The notes below the pieces were generated by a model. It had not been told where the DNA came from, ran no database searches, and was given only the letters and a program-made list of their open reading frames with translations. Shown one piece after another: positions 16,119 to 22,751 of a stretch of 29,577 nucleotides of DNA. This DNA comes from an uncultured Lachnospiraceae bacterium (lineage in GTDB: Bacteria > Bacillota > Clostridia > Lachnospirales > Lachnospiraceae), in the NCBI GenBank assembly GCA_910587715.1, contig CAJUMV010000048.1:1-29577 (forward strand). The letters run 5' to 3'. A program made the position numbers and the translations under genes. Numbering within the stretch: the first letter of the stretch is position 1; each line of letters starts with the position of its first letter.

Positions 16119-17966
16119 ATGGAAGCATTTAATCTGTTAGGAAAAAGAATTGAGTTTTCGGATGATGTTATGCATTTTGCGGAGTGCTATGGTACCTATC
16201 TTGTTATGAAGAATGGGGCGGACAGGATGCTCTGTGGAATATATGATGAATACGGCACATTTATGAATCTGGTGAATCAGGCGGAAACAGACTGCACCAG
16301 ACTTATATATCAATTTGCGGCTACCTTACTTGATAAAGTGATAGATGCCGGATTTTATGATTTGAGTATGGAAATATTTTTGGAGCAGTATGTATCGAGA
16401 ATAACACGCCAGCTGCAAACGGTAACTGTCTGTGACACCATAGTTGAGAAGTATATGGAGATGGAACAGGAAAAGGAGGAAGTGAGAAAGTATCGTGAGC
16501 TTCGTAAGGCGTCAAGGGGGCGTATATCCGGGGGAGGGTTTGGCATTGCGGGAGCCATAGGGGGAATCGCAATGGCGGAAACAGCGAATATCATCAGCGG
16601 TCTTGGGCACAGCGCGGTGAATGCAATCGGTAATTTGGGAACGGATGCGGCAGCGCAAAGAGAAGGACAGAAGATTTATCAAAGCGCGCAGACCAGACAG
16701 TGTCTGAGGGACGCCCTTGATAGTGATTTGTATACCATATTTAGAGGGTGGCTGCTCCTTCTTGAAGATAAGTTTGACATGCATTTCCGGATAAGGTGCG
16801 CGGCAGATGAGGAAAGAGTGGACACTGTTATAAGTAATATCAGTCAAAGAGGAATTGACAGGGAAGAAGCGGCGGATATTGTTGCTGAGCTGTTACTGAT
16901 TGACCCTTACAATGACAGTTTGTATCGCTATGTGCTGCTAAAATTTGGAGACAGTAATTTGGAATTACAACAGATGGCTGAAGCCTTTTCTATGGGAGAC
17001 AGGCTGAACGAATATAAGCGTAGCGTATTGCAAAAAATAGCGGACGATATGCCGGTAGAAACAATAGCGGACTGTGAAAAGGTAATAGAATGTTTGTCGC
17101 GATCCATACAGAGAAACGGTGTATCCGAAGAAATAGGTGAAGAATATCTTGCTGCTTTCCGGAAGCGCATTGACACATTGGACCGGGAAATGCGTACTTT
17201 TCAGGATGTCGTCTATGAAACCGCGGAGCAGGCTGCAAAAGCGCGCGAGACATATGAAGCGGAGCAGGCGGAACTTGAGAGAGAAAGAAGCACTTTGGAA
17301 AAGTGGAAAGGCGAGACTGATTTTACAAATAAAGAGAGTCTGGGGCTGCTGCGGGAGAAAATCATTGAGAGTCATTTTCGAGTTGATGAAGCCGGGGTTT
17401 ATCTGAAAGAGATTGACAATAATTTAGAGCGGATTGACAGGGAAGAACGGACTGTAGATGGAGTTGTATATGAAAATCATGAGAGCGCTCTTTTGGCGGT
17501 TCGGCAAAAAGAAGCTTATGAAATTTGCAGGGATGCCGTTTTTGAGGAGCTGGGAAAGTTGCTTGATGCCGGACGGTATAAAGAAGCGATAGACGGTCTG
17601 CGGCAGATGGAGATTTTGGACGAGTGGAAGCCTAAGATAGAGGCAGACTGGAATGCGCAGATTACGGTAAGATTTGCCGACGAGATTGCGCAGAGTAGAG
17701 AATACCAGAAAGTTCTTAAAGAAGGCGGATTGAAAAATATTGTGATGGGTGCGGGAGGAATTGTGCTGATTGGATTAATAATCAGTTTTATATTTCCATT
17801 TGCCCTGCCTGTTTCTGTTGTTATTGCCGTTTTGGGAGCAGCAGGTATGGTGATGGAGAAAAGGAAGAACAGGAGTAGAGAACCGGCTTATCAGTTTGTT
17901 CAACAACTGATTCAATATGGGTACGATATTAAGACGGATAAAAGTGTGGAAGGCGAAGAAGGATGA
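16119..17966 (+). CDS. Unknown coiled-coil protein with glycine zipper and C-terminal membrane hairpin
   Basis: 615 residues from the ATG at 16119, preferred over 16092 because it has AAGGG 7 nt upstream. Function is not recognised. Visible parts: an alpha-helical N-terminal domain; a glycine-rich hydrophobic stretch (GGGFGIAGAIGGIAMAE, then SGLGHSAVNAIGNLG, about residues 145-180) that could insert into a membrane; a helical middle (DPYNDSLYRYVLLKFGD, TPR-like); and two copies of a motif of the form V-x-G/D-V-V-Y-E-x-x-E-x-A (RTFQDVVYETAEQAAKAR and RTVDGVVYENHESALLAVR) alternating with coiled coil. A C-terminal hydrophobic hairpin (about 545-585, VMGAGGIVLIGLIISFIFPFALPVSVVIAVLGAAG) is followed by a basic tail. 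I recall similar Gly-rich proteins as orphan genes in Firmicutes. Its stop overlaps the next start (ATGA), so it is tightly coupled to the Cys-rich protein. Confidence 0.8.
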   Translation: MEAFNLLGKRIEFSDDVMHFAECYGTYLVMKNGADRMLCGIYDEYGTFMNLVNQAETDCTRLIYQFAATLLDKVIDAGFYDLSMEIFLEQYVSRITRQLQTVTVCDTIVEKYMEMEQEKEEVRKYRELRKASRGRISGGGFGIAGAIGGIAMAETANIISGLGHSAVNAIGNLGTDAAAQREGQKIYQSAQTRQCLRDALDSDLYTIFRGWLLLLEDKFDMHFRIRCAADEERVDTVISNISQRGIDREEAADIVAELLLIDPYNDSLYRYVLLKFGDSNLELQQMAEAFSMGDRLNEYKRSVLQKIADDMPVETIADCEKVIECLSRSIQRNGVSEEIGEEYLAAFRKRIDTLDREMRTFQDVVYETAEQAAKARETYEAEQAELERERSTLEKWKGETDFTNKESLGLLREKIIESHFRVDEAGVYLKEIDNNLERIDREERTVDGVVYENHESALLAVRQKEAYEICRDAVFEELGKLLDAGRYKEAIDGLRQMEILDEWKPKIEADWNAQITVRFADEIAQSREYQKVLKEGGLKNIVMGAGGIVLIGLIISFIFPFALPVSVVIAVLGAAGMVMEKRKNRSREPAYQFVQQLIQYGYDIKTDKSVEGEEG

Positions 17967-18523
17967 AAAAGTATAATTCCAAATCAAAATTGGAACAGGT
18001 ATTTATCATGTTAATGCTGTCTGCCGGTTGTTTATGCGCAGTCGCATTTACCGGCTGTGGCGGTAAATCCTGCGAAACAATAAAATGCAACAGCGTTAAT
18101 GAAGATGGTCTGGTAATGGCAGGGTTATCGGTTCCCGGCTGCGGAGGATGTTTGTCATCGGGAAAGGGCTGTAATAGCTGTTTATGGGCGCAGTCCTATA
18201 AATGTGTAGCTGGTTCGGAACGCGAGAAGGTGGAAGAGGAAACGGAAGAGACTGCTTCGACGGAGAGTATAAGAATTGTTGGATGTGATGCGCGCTATTA
18301 TGGTGAAGGATGCGCCGGTTGTGGACAAAAGCAGAAATCATCCTATGTAGGATGCGCAAATCTGCAGAATCAGAGTGGCAAAACGAGCGGCTGTTTTTAT
18401 GGCAGTTCTGACAAAGAAGAAAAGCTTGCCGGATGCAGGAATGGCAGCGTCGGCTGCGCGGGTTCAGACGGGGTAGGAAGAATGGGACTTGACATTATGG
18501 AAGAAGGAACAAAGATAGAATAA
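17963..18523 (+). CDS. Cysteine-rich lipoprotein-like protein
   Basis: 186 residues with 17 cysteines. The N-terminus is a lipoprotein signal with two possible lipoboxes, LSAGC (C23) and AFTGC (C32). The rest is not globular-looking: glycine-cysteine pairs recur as PGC, KGC, VGC, EGC, AGC, VGC, SGC, AGC and VGC, plus GCGGC and GCAGC, separated by a Glu/Thr-rich linker (EREKVEEETEETASTES). Several of these resemble lipoboxes in isolation (KLAGC, SYVGC). It could bind metal or an iron-sulfur cluster, form many disulfides, or be multiply modified on cysteine. The start overlaps the preceding stop and its own stop is 2 nt from an Lgt-like gene, so the pair is probably functional. No family is recognised. 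Confidence 0.8.
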   Translation: MKKYNSKSKLEQVFIMLMLSAGCLCAVAFTGCGGKSCETIKCNSVNEDGLVMAGLSVPGCGGCLSSGKGCNSCLWAQSYKCVAGSEREKVEEETEETASTESIRIVGCDARYYGEGCAGCGQKQKSSYVGCANLQNQSGKTSGCFYGSSDKEEKLAGCRNGSVGCAGSDGVGRMGLDIMEEGTKIE

Positions 18524-18525
18524 CG

Positions 18526-19275
18526 ATGTGTCCGTATATTTATATAACATTGCCTTCTTATGGCGTAATGGCGTTTGTTGGCGGCTTTGCCGTGCTAATG
18601 GTTATATATTTAAGAATTGAAAGGTTTCAGGTTCCGTTTGAAACGTTTTTGAAACTCTTTTTTGCCAGTGGAATCGGCGGGTTTCTTGGCAGTAAAGTAT
18701 TATTTGCCATAACGCAGATACCAAAACTGATAACGGATTTTTCGTTTGAGAATATGCTGTTACTTATTCCGCAGAGCGGTTTCGTATTTTACGGCGGTCT
18801 TTTTGGCGTACTCTGTACAATCAAAATATGTACACGGGGGAACGGGGTGATGAGAGAACAGATATACAGGATGATGGCTCCGGCAATCCCGTTGTTTCAT
18901 GGGTTTGGAAGGATAGGCTGTATGATGGCGGGATGCTGTTACGGCAAAAGACTGAAATCGGCTGTTTTGGTATTTGGTGTTTTTGAGTTGGAACGCATTC
19001 CGGTGCAAATAATAGAAGCGGTATATGAGTTTTTTCTCTGTGCTGTGATTCTGATGGCAGAAAAATATGAAAAGGTTGATGGTCTGAAATTATATCTGAT
19101 TGCTTATGGTATTTTTAGATTTATTATCGAGTTTTTTAGAGGAGATCCGGTAAGAGGGATTTTCTTCGGGCTGTCAACGGCTCAGTGGATTTCCCTTTTT
19201 ATCCTTGGATATTATTTAAGGAAAAGATGCATTTCCCGTACAGGAAAGAGGAAAACGGGGCTGTTACAAAAGTAG
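18526..19275 (+). CDS. Prolipoprotein diacylglyceryl transferase (Lgt) paralogue
   Basis: 249 residues, seven hydrophobic segments. Lgt features: SYGVMAFVGGFAVL at the start, GFVFYGGLFG in the middle, the HGFGRIGCMMAGCCYG segment (the family's arginine-glycine signature region, here rich in Cys), the RIPVQIIEAVYEF motif and the late arginine motif FRFIIEFFRGDPVRG. Lgt transfers diacylglycerol from phosphatidylglycerol to the lipobox cysteine of lipoproteins. It is shorter than housekeeping Lgt and probably a paralogue, since every such genome needs one core lgt elsewhere. Placement 2 nt after a Cys-rich lipoprotein-like gene suggests a dedicated substrate. It is the last gene of the operon. 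Confidence 0.85.
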   Translation: MCPYIYITLPSYGVMAFVGGFAVLMVIYLRIERFQVPFETFLKLFFASGIGGFLGSKVLFAITQIPKLITDFSFENMLLLIPQSGFVFYGGLFGVLCTIKICTRGNGVMREQIYRMMAPAIPLFHGFGRIGCMMAGCCYGKRLKSAVLVFGVFELERIPVQIIEAVYEFFLCAVILMAEKYEKVDGLKLYLIAYGIFRFIIEFFRGDPVRGIFFGLSTAQWISLFILGYYLRKRCISRTGKRKTGLLQK

Positions 19276-19289
19276 ATGAATAATCTACA

Positions 19290-19310
19290 GGAGCAACGGC
19301 TCCGTTTTTA
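19290..19310 (+). terminator. Terminator of the cassette operon
   Basis: GGAGC-AACG-GCTCC (19290-19303) followed by GTTTTTA. The stem is short but compact and directly followed by the T run, 14 nt after the Lgt-like stop codon. The remaining gap to 19457 is AT-rich and contains no clear -35/-10 pair. Confidence 0.6.
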
Positions 19311-19457
19311 TGTTTGAAAACAGAAAGGAGCCCTTGCACAATTAAAATATTTTTTTGCAAGAATAGACAAAGGGCAGTTGTATGTCAGGGAAAAGGATGA
19401 TATGATTATATCTAAAGTATTTTAGAAATATATGAACAAGAAGGCAGGGCAAGCAAT

Positions 19458-21632
19458 ATGAAAAGACAGGTGGGTAGATTGACAAGGGCAGCCGCGTGCG
19501 GCTTATGCGCAGCGCTTACGGTGAGCGCGGCTGCATGTGGACAATCGGGTGTGGATGGAAGTGGACAGGCAGGCGCAGACGGCGCGGCAGAGGGAAACGG
19601 ACAGACAGGCGATGGCACGGACAAGGCAGCAGACGGTAGCGGTCTGGCGGCAGTTGACGGGATCGCGTATCAAGTCAATATGGATATCAGCGGTCTGGAC
19701 GACAGCCATCGGATTTCCGACACCCTTTTCGGGCTTTTTCTGGAGGACATTAACTATGCCGTGGACGGCGGCATGTACGCGGAGATGGTGAAGAACCGCT
19801 CCTTCGAGTATGGCATGGAGGCGAGGGACGTGCAGCTTCACGGCTGGGAAGTGACCAGCGAGACAGTAGAGTTTTCTGTGAAGGACGGGAGCGCGGACGG
19901 CACGGCGCTCAACGAGAACAATCCGCAGTATGCGGTGGTACATAATACGGGGACCTCTTCGGCAAAACCGCATGAGGGTATCCGAAACGGCGGCTTTGTG
20001 GAGGGCATGTCGATTGTGCAGGGGGCTTCCTATAATCTGTCTTTTTACTGTAAGTCTGAGGACGGTTCGGTGGATGCGGTGACGGTGAGCCTTGGCAATG
20101 AGGACGGGACGGTTTACGCGGAACAGACGATAGAGGGCGTCACGGGGGAGTGGCAGAAATTTGAGACGACACTCACGCCGGACACAACGGAAAAACGGCA
20201 TGTCTGTCTTGCGGTGGAGATTCCCGCGGGGACGGCATGTTTTGACATGGTTTCCCTGATGCCGCAGGACACTTATAAGGGACTGCCTGTCCGCAAGAAT
20301 TTCGGAGAATATCTGGAGGCTTTAAATCCTACGTTTTTACGATTCCCCGGCGGCTGTGTGATTGAGGGACGGGACGAGGAGAGTATTTACAGTTGGAAGG
20401 ATTCCATCGGGGATGGGCTCGCTTTTGAAATGAACGGGGAAGAGACGGTGGGAGACGTGGCGGTGCGTCCGCAGGGCAAGAGCATCTGGCAGGGCTCCAA
20501 AGCGCATCCCTATTACACGACTTACGGGCTGGGCTTTTACGAGTATTTTGCGTTTTGCGAGGCGCTTGACTGTATGCCTGTGCCTGTTTTGAATGCGGGC
20601 ATGACCTGTGAGATACAGAGTCCTTTTTACACCGTGTATGAAACGTCGAGTGACGAGTTTAAGCAGTATGTGCAGGACGCTCTTGACTTGGTGGAGTTCT
20701 GTAAGGGGGACGGCAGTACCAAGTGGGGCGCGGTGCGCATTGCCATGGGACACGAAGCGCCCTTTGACCTGAAATATATCGGTATCGGCAACGAACAGTG
20801 GCAGAGCGAGTACCATGAGCATTACAAGGAATTTGTGAAAGCTTTCGAGGAAGCGGCGGCGGCTGACCCCGCGCTTTACGGGGATGTGGAGCTGATCGTG
20901 GCGAACGGCACGGCGTCGGACAGCACGGAGGGATGGGCTTATCTGGCGCAGAACCCGGACCAGATCACCACACTGGTGGACGAGCACTATTACCAGACGC
21001 CGGAGTGGTTCCTTGCCAATACGGACCGGTATGACAGTTACAACAGGGACTTGCAGGCGAAGGTGTTCCTCGGCGAGTACGCGGCGAAGGCAAATACGCT
21101 GGATGCGGCGCTTGCGGAAGCAGCTTACATGACGGGGCTTGAGAAGAACGGGGATGTGGTGGAGATGGCGTGTTACGCGCCGCTGTTCTCCCACGAAAAA
21201 CTGAACCAGTGGGTGCCGGATCTGATTTTCTATTCCAATGACAGCATTTTCGGGACGGTCAATTACTATGTGCAGCAGATGTACGGGAACAATGCGGGGA
21301 AGTACAGTCTGGAGACAACACTGACCGGCGCGCCGGAGCAGACGATCTACGAGTCGGCGGTGGACGCGGACGGGGACGTGATTATAAAGCTGGTCAACGT
21401 GTCGCAGGAAGAGCAGACCGTGCATGTACTGCTTACGGGCAGGGAAATGGCGTGTTTCCTGCCGGAGGCAGATGTGACGGTGCTGGCGGGGGATGACCCG
21501 AAAGCGGCGAACAGCTTTAAAGATATGGCGGTGATGCCGCAGGAGGGTAAGCTGGCGGTATCGGAGAACTTTGAATACAAAGCGCCTGCCAATTCGCTGA
21601 CGGTGATACGGCTTGTGTCACTGAAAGACTGA
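19458..21632 (+). CDS. GH51-type alpha-L-arabinofuranosidase lipoprotein
   Basis: 724 residues. A signal sequence ends at SAAAC (C27), so the enzyme is exported and membrane-anchored. It is followed by a low-complexity Gly/Asp/Ala linker (about 28-65). The next part contains the GH51 N-terminal strand (FGLFLEDINYAVDGGMYAEMVKNRSFE) and a CBM-like jelly roll (about 130-275). The (beta/alpha)8 core carries FLRFPGGCVIEG, the acid/base E446 in GIGNEQW and the nucleophile E540 in FLGEYAA. The C-terminal beta domain is present. It should remove arabinofuranosyl side chains from arabinoxylan or arabinan outside the cell. No transporter or sugar regulator lies next to it in this window. Confidence 0.9.
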   Translation: MKRQVGRLTRAAACGLCAALTVSAAACGQSGVDGSGQAGADGAAEGNGQTGDGTDKAADGSGLAAVDGIAYQVNMDISGLDDSHRISDTLFGLFLEDINYAVDGGMYAEMVKNRSFEYGMEARDVQLHGWEVTSETVEFSVKDGSADGTALNENNPQYAVVHNTGTSSAKPHEGIRNGGFVEGMSIVQGASYNLSFYCKSEDGSVDAVTVSLGNEDGTVYAEQTIEGVTGEWQKFETTLTPDTTEKRHVCLAVEIPAGTACFDMVSLMPQDTYKGLPVRKNFGEYLEALNPTFLRFPGGCVIEGRDEESIYSWKDSIGDGLAFEMNGEETVGDVAVRPQGKSIWQGSKAHPYYTTYGLGFYEYFAFCEALDCMPVPVLNAGMTCEIQSPFYTVYETSSDEFKQYVQDALDLVEFCKGDGSTKWGAVRIAMGHEAPFDLKYIGIGNEQWQSEYHEHYKEFVKAFEEAAAADPALYGDVELIVANGTASDSTEGWAYLAQNPDQITTLVDEHYYQTPEWFLANTDRYDSYNRDLQAKVFLGEYAAKANTLDAALAEAAYMTGLEKNGDVVEMACYAPLFSHEKLNQWVPDLIFYSNDSIFGTVNYYVQQMYGNNAGKYSLETTLTGAPEQTIYESAVDADGDVIIKLVNVSQEEQTVHVLLTGREMACFLPEADVTVLAGDDPKAANSFKDMAVMPQEGKLAVSENFEYKAPANSLTVIRLVSLKD

Positions 21633-21668
21633 GTTGTTTTGTCCTGCATCCCCATAGGGAAAAGGGTG

Positions 21669-21693
21669 CAAAGGGGCTTACACAGCCCCTTTG
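21669..21693. terminator. Bidirectional hairpin between GH51 and hxlR genes
   Basis: CAAAGGGGC (21669-21677) pairs perfectly with GCCCCTTTG (21685-21693). The 7-nt loop TTACACA contains the stop codon of the minus-strand HxlR gene. T tracts on either side are weak, so efficiency is uncertain. Confidence 0.6.
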
Positions 21694-22001
21694 TATGCGT
21701 TTCCCCAGTTCATCATGGCGTCCAGAACCGGGCGCAGGGATTCGCCAAGCTCACTCAACGCATATTCCACGCGGGGCGGCACCTCGGCATAGATTGTCCG
21801 GGTAACGATGCCGTCCTCTTCCATGGAGCGGAGGGAGTCGGTCAGCACTTTCTGGCTGATGCCGTCCAGATCTTTTTTCAGTTCATTAAACCGCCATGGG
21901 CGGGTCAGCAGGTTTCTGATGATCAATAATTTCCATTTGCTTCCGATCAGCGATACGGTGGTCGCGACGGGGCAGTCGGGCAGTTCGTCTTTTGTTTTCA
22001 T
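21678..22001 (-). CDS. HxlR (DUF24) family redox-type regulator
   Basis: 107 residues from the ATG at 22001, which has GAGGT just upstream; the longer frame to 22061 lacks an SD. It is a winged helix-turn-helix of the HxlR/MarR-like type (SLIGSKWKLLIIRNLLTRPWRFNELKKDLDGISQKVLTDSLRSMEEDGIV, then the PPRVEYALSELG wing). The conserved N-terminal cysteine (C10 in LPDCPV) is the residue that senses thiol stress, quinones or aldehydes in studied family members. It is divergent from the ACGX peptide operon, and two palindromes in the shared spacer are plausible sites for it. Confidence 0.9.
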   Translation of the reverse strand: MKTKDELPDCPVATTVSLIGSKWKLLIIRNLLTRPWRFNELKKDLDGISQKVLTDSLRSMEEDGIVTRTIYAEVPPRVEYALSELGESLRPVLDAMMNWGNAYKGAV

Positions 22002-22027
22002 GGCTACCTCATTTCTGTGATGTTTCG

Positions 22028-22046
22028 GTCCCGGTAAAGCCGGGAC
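22028..22046 (-). other. Hairpin in the hxlR leader
   Basis: GTCCCGG-TAAAG-CCGGGAC: a perfect 7-bp stem in the roughly 70-nt leader between the hxlR promoter and its SD. No T run follows, so it is not a terminator; it may stabilise the mRNA. Confidence 0.45.
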
Positions 22047-22078
22047 TACAATAGTTCCCAAAAGATACTTACATTTTG

Positions 22079-22107
22079 ATTATAGTGTAATATATCGGAT
22101 ATGGCAA
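22079..22107 (-). promoter_or_regulatory. Promoter of the HxlR gene
   Basis: On the minus strand TTGCCA (+ 22102-22107), 17-nt spacer, TATAAT (+ 22079-22084): a strong sigma-A promoter about 70 nt upstream of the start codon. Confidence 0.8.
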
Positions 22108-22157
22108 GGATGGAGCGGGAAATAGACTTCCGCAATGGTCGGGGATGCCGCGACACC

Positions 22158-22202
22158 AGTTACCAAAAGGTAACTATCTAATAAAAAAGTGCGTACTTTT
22201 TT
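22158..22202. promoter_or_regulatory. Tandem palindromes in the hxlR-ACGX spacer (putative operators)
   Basis: First palindrome AGTTACC-AAAA-GGTAACT (22158-22175); second AAAAAAGT-GCGT-ACTTTTTT (22183-22202). Their centres are 26 nt apart. They lie upstream of the extended -10 element of the peptide operon. The GGTAAC and AGTGCGTACTT cores look like sites I associate with HxlR-regulated promoters. Confidence 0.6.
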
Positions 22203-22216
22203 CCTGCGATCCGTCT

Positions 22217-22225
22217 TGTTAGAAT
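22217..22225 (+). promoter_or_regulatory. Extended -10 promoter of the ACGX operon
   Basis: TG-T-TAGAAT (22217-22225). The -35 region at 22197-22202 is only a T run and overlaps the second palindrome, which fits a regulated promoter. The leader to the ATG at 22280 is about 48 nt. Confidence 0.5.
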
Positions 22226-22279
22226 GAAATTGTCAAAAGGACAGAAACAAAAAACACAGACACTAGGAGGTAAAAAGAA

Positions 22280-22570
22280 ATGGCACTTTCCAATTTATCG
22301 GGATGGAACAACGAGGAGGCGACCGCTGCGGCATGTGGGACAGCGTGCGGAGCAGGGGACAAACCGTCGGAGAAACCCGCGGCATGTGGTTCGGCGTGCG
22401 GAGCAGGGGACAAACCGTCGGAGAAACCCGCGGCATGTGGTTCGGCGTGCGGGGCAGGAGATAAGCCGGCAGAAAAACCTGCGGCATGTGGGACAGCGTG
22501 CGGGGCAGGAGATAAGCCGGCAGAGAAACCTGCGGCATGTGGTTCCGCCTGCGGGGCAGCGGACAAGTAA
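22280..22570 (+). CDS. ACGX-repeat peptide (putative radical-SAM substrate)
   Basis: 96 residues with a perfect SD (AGGAGGT, 8 nt). A short leader MALSNLSGWNNEEATAA precedes five tandem units of the form ACGxACGAGDKPxEKPA, the last one truncated to ACGSACGAADK. Each unit carries two Ala-Cys-Gly-X motifs, giving ten cysteines with X = T, S or A. There is no signal peptide or GG cleavage site. The gene is followed by a radical SAM/SPASM enzyme, which matches the computationally predicted ACGX system, in which the enzyme is thought to modify the cysteine repeats (the chemistry, to my knowledge, is not settled). The spacer peptides DKPSEKP/DKPAEKP look like hydrophilic linkers between modifiable cores. 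Confidence 0.92.
   Translation: MALSNLSGWNNEEATAAACGTACGAGDKPSEKPAACGSACGAGDKPSEKPAACGSACGAGDKPAEKPAACGTACGAGDKPAEKPAACGSACGAADK
22331..22570 (+). repeat. 51-bp in-frame tandem repeat inside the ACGX gene
   Basis: Units start at 22331, 22382, 22433, 22484 and 22535 (last unit 36 bp with the stop codon). Units 1-2 share their second half, units 3-4 share theirs, and units 1 and 4 share the first half, so the array grew by unit duplication and recombination. Because 51 is a multiple of 3, all frames stay open, which creates spurious ORFs. Confidence 0.95.
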
Positions 22571-22592
22571 GTCTGCGCCGAAGTACATGGAT

Positions 22593-22628
22593 TGTCCGGC
22601 GGTCTGCGAAAAGACGGGCTGCCGGACA
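22593..22628 (+). other. Stem-loop between peptide and maturase genes
   Basis: TGTCCGGC (22593-22600) pairs perfectly with GCCGGACA (22621-22628), with an inner GTCT/AGAC. No T run follows directly. Such a hairpin could trim or attenuate transcripts so that precursor peptide is made in excess over the enzyme. A 23-codon frame with three cysteines (22587-22658) spans it but has no SD. Confidence 0.55.
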
Positions 22629-22649
22629 GTGAAAGACAGCAGAGTAAGG

Positions 22650-22730
22650 TTGACATAAATAAAAGGCACAGCACCAAAGGTTTACATAAAACAAAATAAA
22701 AACGGTTGACATAAAAAAAGTTTACATAAA
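22650..22730 (+). repeat. Four copies of TTKACATAAA before the radical SAM gene
   Basis: TTGACATAAA at 22650 and 22706, and TTTACATAAA at 22681 and 22721, all direct, mostly preceded by GG. TTGACA resembles a -35, but no matching -10 lies at the correct distance for either copy. The array ends 9 nt before the SD of the radical SAM gene. Confidence 0.7.
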
Positions 22731-22751
22731 TTAGGAAGAGGAGACAAAAAC

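Noticed and set aside
22331..22534. CRISPR-like periodicity
   Set aside because: Units are contiguous coding repeats without unique spacers.
22224..22658. Long basic open frame across the ACGX repeats (+) and several minus-strand frames there
   Set aside because: The 51-bp repeat keeps every frame open. Only the frame with AGGAGGT at 8 nt gives a sensible repeated Cys peptide.
22650..22715. TTGACA boxes as promoters of the radical SAM gene
   Set aside because: No -10 element at 16-18 nt from either TTGACA.
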